In this document: positions 13,165-25,346 of the stretch, piece by piece
How the letters are laid out: the number at the start of each line of letters is the position of its first letter
How positions within the stretch are numbered: the first letter of the stretch is position 1
Assembly (NCBI GenBank): GCA_947650365.1
Contig: CANTAL010000137.1
Span: forward strand, 496,001-560,000
Origin: Chamaelirium japonicum
Taxonomy: Eukaryota; Streptophyta; Magnoliopsida; Liliales; Melanthiaceae
Length of the DNA: 64,000 bases
Direction: 5' to 3'
Made by a program: the position numbers and the translations under genes
The notes under the pieces: model-generated
The model's database searches: none
Seen by the model: only the letters and a program-made list of their open reading frames with translations
Told to the model about the DNA's origin: nothing

Positions 13165-14229
13165 GGATACATTCGTGCGAATGAATTAGAATGGATTGTA
13201 TGAATGAATTAGAATAGAATTAGAATTAGAATGGATCGTACGAAGGAATTAGAATGGATCGTACGAATGAATTAGAATAGATCGTACGAATGAATTAGAA
13301 TGGATCGTACGAAGGAATTAGAATGGATCGTACGAATGAATTAGAATGGATTGTGCGAATGAATTAGAATGGATCGTACGAATGAATTAGAATGGATCGT
13401 GTGAAAGAATTAGAATGGATTGTATGAATGAATTAGAATAGATCGTATGAATGAATTAGAATGGATCGTACGAATGAATTAGAATGGATCGTACGAATGA
13501 ACTAGAATGGATACATTCGTGCGAATGAATTAGGATGGATCGTACGAATGAATTAGAATGGATCGTACGAATGAATTAGAATGGATCTTACGAATGAATT
13601 AGAATGGATCGTACGAATGAATTAGAATGGATCGTACGAATGAATTAGAATGGATACATTCGTGCGAATGAATTAGAATAGATCGGACGAATGAATTAGA
13701 ATGGATCGTACGAATGAATTAGAATGGATCGTATGAGTGAATTAGAATGGATCGTACGAATGAATTAGAATGGATCGTATGAATGAATTAGAATGGATCG
13801 TGCGAAAGAATTAGAATGCATTGTATGAATGAATTAGAATGTATCGTATGAATGAATTAGAATGGATCATGCGAATGAATTCGAATGGATCGCATGATCC
13901 ATTCGAATAGAATGGATCGTATGAATGAATTAGAATGGATTGGGCGAATGAATTAGAATGGATTGTAGGAATGAATGAGAATGGATCGTATGAATGAATT
14001 AGAATGGATCGTATGAATGAATTAGAATGGATCGTGCGAATGAATTAGAATGGATCATTTGAATGAATTAGAATGGATCATACGAATGAATTAGAATGGA
14101 TCATACGAATGAGTAAGAATGGATCGTACGAATGAAATAGAATGGATTGTACGAATGAATTAGAATGGATACATTCATGCGAATGAATTAGAATGGATCG
14201 GACGATTGAATTAGAATGGATCGTACGAT
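13165..14229 (+). repeat. Forward satellite block with internal hairpin
   Basis: Starts inside a 28-type unit (GGATACATTCGTGCG) right after the insert. Interrupted by the hairpin at 13879-13908, then GTGCG/GGGCG monomers. Ends at GTACGATTCATTC. Confidence 0.92.
13879..13908. repeat. Hairpin, 13-base arms, GCAT loop (copy 1)
   Basis: ATTCGAATGGATC, GCAT, GATCCATTCGAAT: perfect arms 13879-13891 and 13896-13908. It lies inside forward satellite, after CGTGCGAATGAATTC or a near variant, and is followed by AGAATGG. Confidence 0.93.
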
Positions 14230-15132
14230 TCATTCTAATTCATTCGTACGATCCATTCTAATATATTCGTACGATTCATGCTAATTCATTCGCACGATCC
14301 ATTCTAATTCATTCGTACGATCTATTCGTATTCATTCATACGATCCATTCTAATTCATTCGCACAATCCATTCTAATTCATTCGTACAATCCATTCTGAT
14401 TCATTCGTATGATCCATTCTAACTCATTCGGTGGATCCATTCTAATTCATTCGTACGATCCATTCTAATTCATTCCCACGATCCATTCTAATTTATTCGT
14501 ACGATCCATTCTAATTAATTCGTACGATCTATTCTAATTCATTCGCACGAATGTAACCATTCTAATTCATTCATATGATTCATTCTAATTCATTCGTACA
14601 ATCCATTCTAATTCATTCGTACGATCCATTGTAATTCATTCATATAATCCATTTAGATTCATTCGCACAAATCTATCCATTCAAATTCATTCGTACGATC
14701 CATTCTAATTCATTCGTACGATCCATTCTAATTCATTCATACGATCTATTCTAATTCATTCATACAATCCATTCTAATTCTTTCACACGATCCATTCTAA
14801 TTCATTCGTACGATCCATTCTAATTCATTCATACGATCCATTCTAATTCACTCATACGATCCATTCTAATACATTCATACGATCCATTCTAATTCATTTG
14901 CACGAATATATCCATTCTAATTCATTCGTACGATCCATTCTAATTTATTCATACGATCCATTCTAATTCATTTGAACGAATATATCCATTCTAATCCATT
15001 CGTACGATCCATTCTAATTCCTTCGTACGATCCATTCTAATTCGTTCGTACGATCCATTCTAATTCATTCGTACGATCCATTCTAATTCATTAATATGAT
15101 CCATTCTAATTCATTCGTACGATCCATTCTAA
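14230..15132 (-). repeat. Reverse satellite block
   Basis: Opens with GTACGATTCATTC at 14223 and has the rare GGTGGATCC monomer exactly 207 bases (9 units) later at 14430, the same spacing as in the blocks at 28198 and 56421. Ends at CATTCTAATGAATTAG, a flip within the core. Confidence 0.91.
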
Positions 15133-16206
15133 TGAATTAGAATTGATCGTACGAATGAAATAGAATGGATTGCACGAATGATTTAGAATGGATCGTACGA
15201 ATGAATTAGAATGGATCGTGTGAAAGAATTAGAATGGATTGTATGAATGAATTAGAATGGATCGTACGAATGAATTAGAATGGATCTTACAAATGAATTA
15301 GAATGGATTGAAATGGATTAGAATGGATTGTGCGAATGAATTAGAATGGATCGTATGAATGAGTAAGAATGGATCGTACGAATGAATTAGAATGGATCGT
15401 GCGAATGAATTAGCATGAATCGTACGAATGTATTAGAATGGATCATACGAATGAGTAAGAATGGATCGTACGAATGAAATAGAATGGATTGTACGAATGA
15501 ATTAGAATGGATACATTCGTGCGAATGAATTAGAATGGATCGTATGAGTTAATTATAATGGATCATACGAATGAATTAGAATGGATCGTAAGAATGAATT
15601 AGAATTGATCGTACGAATGAATTAGAATGGATCGTACGAATGAATTAGAATGGATACATTTGTGCGAATGAATTAGAATGGATCGTACGAATGAATTAGA
15701 ATGGATCGTATGAATGAATTTGAATGGATCGTACGAATGAATTAGAACGGATCGTGCGAATGAATTAGAATGGATCGTACGAATGAATTAGAATGGATCG
15801 TGTGAAAGAATTAGAATGGATCGTACGAAAGAATTAGAATGGATCATGCGAATGAATTAGAATGGATCGTACGAATGAATTAGAATGGATACATTTGTGC
15901 GAATGAATTAGAATGGATCATACGAATGAATTAGAATGGATCGTATGAACGAATTAGAATGGATCGTACGAATGAATTAGAATGGATCGTGCGAATGAAT
16001 TAGAATGGATCGTACGAATGAATTAGAATGGATCGTACGAATGAACTAGAATGGATACATTCGTGCGAATGAATTAGAATGGATCGTACGAATGAATTAG
16101 AATGGATCGTACGAATGAATTAGAATGGATCTTACGAATGAATTAGAATGGATCGTACGAATGAATTAGAATGGATCGTACGAATGAATTAGAATGGATC
16201 GTACGC
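15133..16206 (+). repeat. Forward satellite block
   Basis: Ordinary mixed monomers; 15650-16200 repeats the series 28-type, GTACG, GTATG, GTGCG, GTGTGAAAG with small variations. Ends abruptly as GTACG joins CTCGAATGTATCC. Confidence 0.9.
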
Positions 16207-16979
16207 TCGAATGTATCCAATCTAATCCATAGGTACGATCCATTCTAATCCATTCGTACGATCCATTCTAATTCATTCGCATGAATGTAACCATTCTAAT
16301 TCATTCATTTGATCCATTCTAATTCATTCGTACGATCCATTCTAATTCATTCATACGATCCATTCTAATTCATTCGTACGATCCATTCTAATTCATTCGC
16401 ATGAATGTAACCATTCTAATTCATTCATTTGATCCATTCTAATTCATTCGTAGGATCCATTCTAATTCATTCATCTGATCCATTCTAATTCATTCGCACG
16501 AATGTATCCATTCTAATTCATTCGTACGATCCATTCTAATTCATTCGTACGATCCATTCTAATTCATTCGCACGATCCATTCTAATTCATTTGCACGAAT
16601 ATATCCATTCTAATTCATTCGTACGATCCATTCTAATTCCTTCGTACGATCCATTCTAATTCATTCGTACGATCTATTCTAATTCATTCGTACGATCCAT
16701 TCTAATTCATTCGCACGATCCATTCTAATTCATTCATAGGATCCATTCTAATTCATTCATACGATCTATTCTAATTCTTTCGCACGAATGTATCCATTCT
16801 AATTCATTCGCACGAATGTATCTATTCTAATTCATTCGTACGAATCCATTCTAATTCATTCGTATAATCTATTCTATTTCATTCGTACGATCCATTCTAG
16901 TTCATTCGTACGATCCATTCTAATTCATTCGTACGTATTTTATTCGTACGATCCATTCTTACTTATTCGTATGATCCAT
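16207..16979 (-). repeat. Reverse satellite block
   Basis: Two close copies of GCATGAATGTAACC ... CATTTGATCC at 16278-16320 and 16398-16440. A damaged monomer GTACGTATTTTATTCG lies at 16932. Ends at CCATTATGGATAC. Confidence 0.9.
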
Positions 16980-17151
16980 TATGGATACATTCGTGCGAAT
17001 GAATTAGAATGGATCATACGAATGAGTAAGAATGGATCGTACAAATGAAATAGAATAGATTGTTCGAATGAATTAGAATGGATCATAGAATCGATCAGAA
17101 TAGATCGTGTGAAAGAATTAGAATGGATTGTATGAATGAATTAGAATGAAT
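16980..17151 (+). repeat. Short forward satellite block
   Basis: Seven or so units between the CCATTATGGATAC flip and a reverse-oriented GAATTC-type junction; includes an irregular GATCATAGAATCGATCAG stretch near 17085. Confidence 0.9.
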
Positions 17152-17351
17152 TCGTACGATCCATTCGAATTCATTCACACGATCCATTCTAATTCATTCA
17201 TACGATCCATTCTAATTCTTTCACACGATCTATTCTGATCCATTCTACGATCCATTCTAATTCATTCGCACAATCCATTCTATTTCATTCGTACGATCCA
17301 TTCTTACTCATTCGTATGATCCATTCTAATTCATTCGCATGAATGTATCCA
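17152..17351 (-). repeat. Short reverse satellite block
   Basis: About 200 bases bounded by GAATTCGTACGATCC and GTATCCATAATGG; near 17230 it has a partial monomer (CTGATCCATTCTACG). Confidence 0.9.
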
Positions 17352-19251
17352 TAATGGATCATACGAATGAGTAAGAATGGATCGTACGAATGAAATAGAA
17401 TGGATTGTACGAATGAATTAGAATGGATCGTGCGAATTAATTAGAATGGATCGTACGAATGAATTAGAATGGATCGTACGAATGAACTAGAATGGATACA
17501 TTCGTGCGAATGAATTAGAATGGATCGTACGAATGAATTAGAATGGATCTTACGAATAAATTAGAATGGATCGTACGAATGAATTAGAATGGATCGTACA
17601 AATGAATTAGAATGGATCGTACGAATGAATTAGAATGGATCCTACGAATGAATTAGAATGGATTGTGTGAAAGAATTAGAATGGATTGTATGAATGAATT
17701 AGAATGGATCGTACGAATGAATTAGAATGGATCGTACGAATGAACTAGAATGGATACATTCGTGCGAATGAATTAGAATGGATCGTACGAATGAATTAGA
17801 ATGGATCGTACGATTAAATTAGAATGGATCGTACGAATGAATTAGAATGGATCGTATGAATGAATTAGAATGGTTACATTCATGCGAATGAATTAGAATG
17901 GATCGTACGAATGGATTAGAATGGATCGTACGAATGGATTAGAACGGATACATTCGAGCGAATGAATTAGAATGGATTGTATGAATGAATTAGAATGGAT
18001 CCTATGAATGAATTAGAATGGATCGTACGAATGAATTAGAATGGATACATTCGTGCGAATGAATTAGAATTGATCGTACGAATGAATTAGAATGGATCGT
18101 ACGAATGAATTAAAATGGATACATTCGTGCGAAAGAATTAGAATAGATCGTATGAATGAATTAGAATGGATCCTATGAACGAATAAGAATGGATCGTATG
18201 AGTGAATTAGAATGGATCGTACGGAATGAATTAGAATGGATTGTATGAATGAATTAGAATGGATCGTACGAATGAGTAAGAATGGATCGTACGAATGAAT
18301 TAGAATGGATTGTGCGAATGAATTAGAATGGATCGTATGAATGAATAAAAATGGATCGTGTGAAAGAATTAGAATGGATTGTATGAATGAATTAGAATAG
18401 ATCGTGCGAATGAACTAGAATGGATACATTCGTGCGAATGAATTAGAATGGATCGTACGAAAGAATTAGAATGGATTGTATGAATGAATTAGAATGGATC
18501 TTACGAAGGAATTAGAATGGATCGTACGAATGAATTAGAATGGATCGTACGAATGAATTAGAATAGATCGTACGAATGAATTAGAATGGATCGTATGAAT
18601 GAATTAGAATGGATCGTGTGAAAGAATTAGAATGGATCCTATGAATGAATAAGAATGGATCGTACGAATGAATTAGAATGGATCGTGCGAATGAATTAGC
18701 ATGAATCGTACAAATGTATTAGAATGGATCGTACGAATGAATAAATTAGAATAGATCGTATGAATAAATAAGATTGGATCGTACGAATGAATTAGAATGG
18801 ATCGTACGAATGAATTAGAATGGATCATACGAATGAATTAGAATGGATCTTATGAATGAATTAGAATGGATCGTACGAATGAATAAGAATGGATCGTACG
18901 AATAAATTAGAATGGATACATTCGTCCGAATGAATTAGAATGGATCATACGAATGAGTAAGATCGAATAAGAATGGATCGTACGAATGAATTAGAATGGA
19001 TCGTACGAATGAACTAGAATAGAATGGATCGTACGAATGAATTAGAATGGATCGTACAAATGAATTAGAATGGAATAGAATAGATTGTACGAATGAATTA
19101 GAATGGATTCGTACGAATGAATTAGAATGGATACATTCGTGCGAATGAATTAGAATGGATCGTACCAATGAGTAAGAATGGATCGTACGAATGAATTAGA
19201 ATGGATCGTGTGAAAGAATTAGAATGGATTGTATGAATGAATTAGAATGAA
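17352..19251 (+). repeat. Forward satellite block, 1.9 kb
   Basis: 28-type units recur through the block, including a GTTACATTCATGCG form (17873) and GATACATTCGAGCG (17947). A one-base insertion CGTACGGAATG occurs near 18220. The local gap in reverse-strand stops at 18935-19168 is satellite, not a gene. Confidence 0.92.
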
Positions 19252-19383
19252 TTCGTTCGATCAATTCTAATTCATTAGCACGATCCATTCTAATTCATTC
19301 GTATGATCCATTCTAATTCCTTCGTACGATCCATTGTAATTCATTCATACAATCCATTTAGATTCATTCGCACAAATGTATCC
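19252..19383 (-). repeat. Short reverse satellite block
   Basis: Entered by GAATTCGTTCGATCAATTC, a shortened form of the GAATTC-type junction that skips the CTTTCACACG markers; the same short form is at 50175. Confidence 0.88.
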
Positions 19384-19417
19384 ATTAGAATGGATCGTAC
19401 GTACGATCCATTCTAAT
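19384..19417. repeat. Perfect 34-bp palindrome
   Basis: Seventeen-base arms meet at 19400/19401 around GGATCGTACGTACGATCC. The 17-base forward segment inside reverse DNA is therefore one arm of a fold-back joined through the GTAC of the linker. Confidence 0.92.
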
Positions 19418-20143
19418 TCATTCGTACGATCCATTCTAATTCATTCGCACGAATGTATCCATTCTAGTTCATTCGTACGATCCATTCTAATTCATTCGTA
19501 CGATCCATTCTAATTCATTCGCAAAATCCATTCTAATTCATTCGTACGATCCATTCTAATTCATTCGCACGAATGTATCCATTCTAATTCATTCGTACAT
19601 ACGATCCATTCTAATTCAGTCGCACGAATGTATCCATTCTAATTCATTTGTATAATCCATTCTATTTCATTCGTACGATCCATTCTTACTCATTCGTATG
19701 ATCCATTCAAATTCATTGATACGATCCATTCTAATTCATTCATACAATCCATTCTAATTCTTTCACACGATCCATTCTAATTCATTCGTAGGATCCATTC
19801 TAATTCATTCGTACAATCTATTTTATTTCATTCGTACGATCCATTCTAATTCATTCGTACGATCCATTCTAATTCATTCGTCCGATCCATTCTAATTCAT
19901 TCGCACGAATGTATCCATTCTAATTCATTCGTACGGTCCATTCTAAATCATTCGCACAATCCATTCTATTTTATTCGTACGATCCATTCTTACTCATTCG
20001 TATGATCCATTCTAATTCATTCCGACGAATGTATCCATTCTAATTTATTCGTACGATCCATTCTAATTCATTCGTACGATCCATTCTAATTCATTCATAC
20101 AATCCATTCTAATTCTTTCATATAATCCATTCTAATTCTTTCG
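19401..20143 (-). repeat. Reverse satellite block
   Basis: Contains a CATACGATCC step after GTACATACG at 19597, seen again at 40050. Ends by running through CTTTCGTGCGAATG, with the 28-type dyad acting as the flip point. Confidence 0.91.
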
Positions 20144-23100
20144 TGCGAATGAATTAGAATGGATACCTTTGTGCATATGAATTAGAATGGATCGTACGAA
20201 TGAATTAAGATGGATCATATTAATGAATTAGAATGGATCGTACGAATGAATTAGAATGGATACATTCGTGCGAATGAATTAGAATGGATCGTGCGAATCT
20301 ATTAGACTGGATCGTGAGAATAAATAAGAATAGATCATACGAATGAATTAGAATGGATCGTACGAATTAATTAGAATAGATACATTCGTGCGAATGAATT
20401 AGAATGGATTGTATGAATGAATTAGAATGGATCATACGAATGAATTAGAATGGATCATACGAATTAATTAGAATGGATCACATGAATGAATTAGAATGGA
20501 TCGTACGAATGAATTAGAATGGATCGTACGAATGAATTAGAATGGATCGTGCGAATGAATTAGAATGGATCGTACGAATAAATTAGAATGGATACATTTG
20601 TGCGAATGAATTAGAATGGATCGTACGAATGAATTAGAATGGATCGTATGAATGAATTAGAATAAATTTTGTACGAATGAATTAGAATGGATCGTGCGAA
20701 TGAATTAGAATGGATCGTACGAATGAATTAGAATGGATCGTGTGAAAGAAATAGAATGGATCGTACGAATGAATTAGAATGGATCGTGCAAATGAATTAG
20801 AATGGATTGTATGAATGAATTAGAATAGATTTTATGAATGAATTAGAACTGATCGTACGAATGAATTAGAATGGATCGTACGAATGAATTAGAATGGATA
20901 CATTTGTGCCAATGAATTAGAATGGATCGTACGAATGAATTAGAATGGATCGTATGAATGAATTAGAATGGATACATTCGTGCAAATGAATTAGAATGGA
21001 TCGTGGGAATCCATTAGACTGGATCGTGCGAATGAATAAGAATGGATCATACGAATGAATTAGAATGGATCGTACGAATTAATTAGAATGGATACATTCG
21101 TGCGAATGAATTAGAATGGATTGTATGAATGAATTAGAATTAATCGTACGAAAGAATTTGAATGGATCATACGAATTAATTAGAATGGATCATACGAATG
21201 AATTAGAATAGATCGTACGAATGAATTAGAATGGATCGTATGAATGAACTAGAATTGATCGTACGAATCAAATAGAATAGATTGTACGAATGAATTAGAA
21301 TGGATTCATACGAATGAATTAGAATAGATACATTCGTGCGAATGAATTAGAATAGATACATTCGTGCGAAAGAATTAGAATAGATCGTATGAATGAATTA
21401 GAATGGATCCTATGAATGAATTAGAATGGATCGTGCGAATGAAGTAGAATGGATCGTACGAATGAATTAGAATGGATCGTGCTAATGAATTAGAATTGAT
21501 CAAACGAATGAATTAGCATGGATCGTGCTAATGAATTAGAATGGATCGTACGAATGAATAAGAATGGATCAAATGAATGAATTAGAATGGTTACATTCAT
21601 TCGAATGAATTAGAATGGATCGTACGAATGGATTAGAATGGATCGTACAAATGGATTAGAATGGATACATTCGAGCGAATGAATTAGAATGGATCGTACG
21701 GAATGAATTAGAATGGATTGTATGAATGAATTAGAACGGATCGTGCGAATTAATTAGAATGGATCGTACGAATGAATTAGAATGGATCTTACGAATGAAT
21801 TAGAATGGATCGTACGAATGAGTAAGAATGGATCGTACGAATGAAATAGAATGGATTGTACGAATGAATTAGAATGGATTTGTACGAATGAATTAGAATG
21901 GATACATTCGTGCGAATGAATTAGAATGGATCATACGAATGAGTAAGAATGGATCGTACGAATCAGATAGAATAGACTGTACGAATGAATTAGAATGGAT
22001 CCTACGAATGAATTAGAATGGATCGTGTGAAAGAATTAGAATGGATTGTATGAATGAATTAGAATGGATCATACAAATGAATTAGAATGGATCGTACGAA
22101 TGAATTAGAATGGATACATTCGTGCGAATGAATTAGAATTGATCGTACGAATGAATTAGAATGGATCTTACGAATGAATTAGAATGGATCGTACGAATGA
22201 ATTAGAATGGATACATTCGTGCGAATGAATTAGAATGGATCGGATGAATGAATTAGAATGGATCATACGAATAAATTAGAATGGATCGTACGAATGAATT
22301 AGAATGGATCGTACGAATAAATTAGAATGGATACATTCGTCCGAATGAATTAGAATGGATCATACGAATGAGTAAGAATGGATCGTACGAATGAAATAGA
22401 ATGGATCATACGAATGAACTAGAATAGATACATTCGTGCAAATGAATTAGAATGGATCGGACGAATGAATTAGAATGGATCGTACGAATGAATTAGAATG
22501 GATCGTACGAATGAATTAGAATGGATCGTATGAATGAATTAGAATGGATACATTCGTGCGAATGAATTAGAATTGATCGTACGAATGAATTAGAATGGAT
22601 CGTGCGAATGAATTAGAATGGATCGTACGAATGAATTAGAATGGATCGTACGAATGAACTAGAATGGATACATTCGTGCGAATGAATTAGAATGGATCGT
22701 ACGAATAAATTAGAATGGATCGTACGAATGAATTAGAATGGATCTTACGAATGTATTATAATGGATCGTACGAATGAATTAGAATGGATTATACGAATGA
22801 ATTAGAATGGATACATTCGTGCGAATGAATTAGAATGGATCGGACGAATGAATTAGAATGGATCGTATGAATGAATTAGAATGGATCAAATGAATGAATT
22901 AGAATGGTTACATTCATGCGAATGAATTAGAATGGATCGTACAAATGTATTAGAATGGATCGTACGAATGGATTAGAATGGATACATTCGAGCGAATGAA
23001 TTAGAATGGATCGTACGAATGAATTAGAATGGATCGTACAAATGGATTAGAATGGATCCTACGAATGGATTAGAATGGATACCTTTGTGCATATGAATTA

Positions 23101-23186
23101 GAATGGATCGTACGAATAAATTAGAATGGATCATATTAATGAATTAGAATGGATCGTACGAATGAATTAGAATGGATACATTCGTG
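20144..23186 (+). repeat. Forward satellite block, 3.0 kb
   Basis: One of the longest forward blocks. 28-type linkers start at 20259, 20379, 20591, 20897, 20971, 21091, 21327, 21355, 21590, 21664, 21901, 22113, 22210, 22330, 22427, 22547, 22667, 22810, 22907, 22981, 23078 and 23175. Spacings are 28+23n, apart from small offsets where a monomer has an extra base or two. Its first 650 bases match 45801-46448 and its last 640 match 35341-35980. Confidence 0.94.
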
Positions 23187-23394
23187 CACGATCCATTCTA
23201 ATTCATTCGCACGAATGTATCCATTCTAATTCATTCGTACGATCCATTCTAATTCATTAATATGATCCATTCTAATTCATTCGTACGATCCATTCTAATT
23301 CATTCGTACAATCTATTCTATTTCATTCGTACGATCCATTCTTACTCATTCGTACGATCAATTCTAATTCATTCACACGAATGTATCCATTCGT
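23187..23394 (-). repeat. Short reverse satellite block after fold-back
   Basis: Starts at CGTGCACG; after one monomer the sequence mirrors the preceding forward DNA (28-type, GTACG, TTAATATGATCC). Ends with CACACGAATGTATCC and CATTCGTACGAATG. Confidence 0.92.
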
Positions 23395-24203
23395 ACGAAT
23401 GAATTAGAATGGATTGTACGAATGAATTAGAATGGATCGTACGAATGAATTAGAATGGATCGTACGAAGGAATTAGAATGGATCGTACGAATGAATTAGA
23501 ATGGATCGTACGAATGAATTAGAATAGATCGTACGAATGAATTAGAATGGATCGTACGAAGGAATTAGAATGGATCGTACGAATGAATTAGAATGGATAT
23601 ATTCGTGCAAATGAATTAGAATGGATCGTATGAATGTATTAGAATGGATCGTATGAGTGAATTAGAATGGATCGTACGAATGAATTAGAATGGATTGTAT
23701 GAATGAATTAGAATGGATTGTACGAATGAATTAGAATGGATCGTGTGAAAGAATTAGAATGGATTGTACGAATGAATTAGAATGGATCCTATGAATGAAT
23801 TAGAATGGATCGTGCGAATGAATTAGAATGGATCGTACGAATGAATTAGAATGGATCAAATGAATGAATTAGAATGGCTACATTCATGCAAATGAATTAG
23901 AATGGATCGTACGAATGGATTAGAATGGATACATTCGAGCGAATGAATTAGAATGGATCGTACGAATGAATTAGAATGGATCGTACGAATGGATTAGAAT
24001 GGATCCTACGAATGGATTAGAATGGATACCTTTGTGCATATGAATTAGAATGGATCGTATGAATGAATTAGAATGGATCATATTAATGAATTAGAATGGA
24101 TCGTACGAATGAATTAGAATGGAACGTGTGAAAGAATTAGAATGTATTGTATGAATGAATTAGAATGGATCGTATGAATAATTTGAATGGATCGTGCAAA
24201 TGA

Positions 24204-24233
24204 ATTCGAATGGATCGCATGATCCATTCAAAT
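24204..24233. repeat. Hairpin, 13-base arms, GCAT loop (copy 2)
   Basis: Same element as at 13879, with one mismatch in the right arm (CATTCAAAT instead of CATTCGAAT, at 24230). Confidence 0.92.
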
Positions 24234-24300
24234 AGAATGGATCGTATGAATGAATTAGAATGGATCGGGCGAATGAATTAGAATGGATTGTAGGAATGAA

Positions 24301-25010
24301 TTAGAATGGATCGTATGAATGAATTAGAATGGATCGTATGAATGAATTAGAATGGATCGTGCGAATGAATTAGATTGGATCATACGAATGATTTAGAAAG
24401 GATCATACGAATGATTAAGAATGGATCGTACGAATGAAATAGAATGGATTGTACGAATGAATTAGAATGGATACATTCGTGTGAATGAATTAGATTGGAT
24501 CGTACGAATGAATTAGAATGGATCGTACGAATGAATTAGAATGGATCGTACGAATGAATTAGAATGCATCGTACAAATGAATTAGAATGGATCAAATGAA
24601 TGAATTAGAATGGTTACATTCATGCGAATGAATTAAAATGGATCGTACGAATGAATTAGAATGGATCGTATGAATGAATTAGAATGGATCGTATGAATGA
24701 ATTAGAATGGATCGTGCGAATGAATTAGAATGGATCATACGAATGATTTAGAATGGATCATACGAATGATTAAGAATGGATCGTACGAATGAAATAGAAT
24801 GGATTGTACGAATGAATTAGAATGGATACATTCGTGTGAATGAATTAGATTGGATCGTACGAATGAATTAGAATGGATCGTACGAATGAATTAGAATGGA
24901 TCGTACGAATGAATTAGAATGGATCGTACAAAAGAATTAGAATGGATCAAATGAATGAATTAGAATGGTTATATTCATGCGAATGAATTAAAATGGATCG
25001 AATGAATGTA
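24301..25010 (+). repeat. 355-bp tandem duplication
   Basis: Two successive copies (24301-24655, 24656-25010) of a composite of 13 units of 23 bp and 2 of 28 bp. Anchors GATTAAGAATGG (24413/24768) and TAGATTGG (24491/24846) are both 355 bases apart. I count about five substitutions before the copies diverge near the right end. Confidence 0.9.
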
Positions 25011-25073
25011 TTAGAATGGATCGTATGAGTGAATTAGAATGGATACGAAGGAATTAGAATGGATCGTACAAAG

Positions 25074-25107
25074 GAATTAGAATGGATCGTACGATCCATT
25101 CTAATTC
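25074..25107. repeat. Perfect 34-bp palindrome at flip
   Basis: Seventeen-base arms around GGATCGTACGATCC, centre 25090/25091. Forward DNA turns reverse through the TCGTACGA boundary palindrome. The apparent open frame 25059-25310 crosses this point. Confidence 0.92.
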
Positions 25108-25331
25108 ATTCGCACGAATGTATCCATTCTATTCGTACGATCCATTCTAATTCATTCATACAATCCATTCTAATTCTTTCACACGATCCATTCTATTTTA
25201 TTAGTACGATCCATTCTAATTCATTCGTACGATCCATTCTAATTCATTCTAATTCATTCGTACGATCCATTCTACGATCCATTCTAATTCATTCGTATAT
25301 TCCATTCTAATTCATTAGCACGATCCATGCT
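25091..25331 (-). repeat. Short reverse satellite block
   Basis: Includes irregular short units (25225-25300: CTAATTCATTCTAATTC, CATTCTACGATCC, CGTATATTCC), the same scrambled set as near 5380 and 38360. Confidence 0.9.
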
Positions 25332-25346
25332 AATGAATTAGAATGG
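25302..25346. repeat. Palindrome, 19-base arms, 7-base spacer (copy 3)
   Basis: Perfect arms CCATTCTAATTCATTAGCA (25302-25320) and its complement (25328-25346), spacer CGATCCA. Unlike copies 1 and 4, the DNA afterwards stays forward. Confidence 0.92.

Larger units (their letters stand above)
23395..25090 (+). repeat. Forward satellite block with hairpin and 355-bp duplication
   Basis: Carries the marker cassette (GATCAAATG, GGCTACATTCATGC, GAATGGATTAG, GATACCTTTGTGCATATG) at 23850-24080, the hairpin at 24204-24233 and a 355-bp tandem duplication at 24301-25010. Confidence 0.93.

Noticed and set aside
18935-19168. Open frame of 77 codons on the reverse strand
   Set aside because: It is satellite translated: a repeating NSFVRSILIHSYDPF-like peptide that arises because variant monomers and 28-bp units change phase and skip the TAA in CTAATTC. 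No start context and no non-repeat sequence.
20259-23175. CENP-B box in the 28-bp unit
   Set aside because: The linker has a TTCG but not the flanking GGAA and CGGGA elements of the box; at most an analogous dyad.
20259-23175. Heat-shock elements from TTC and GAA triplets
   Set aside because: TTC and GAA in the dyad are four bases apart and the GAA triplets in the core are not in the required 5-base alternating pattern.
25059-25310. Open frame of 83 codons on the forward strand
   Set aside because: It crosses the 34-bp palindrome at 25090 and is entirely satellite; openness comes from the flip and scrambled short units.
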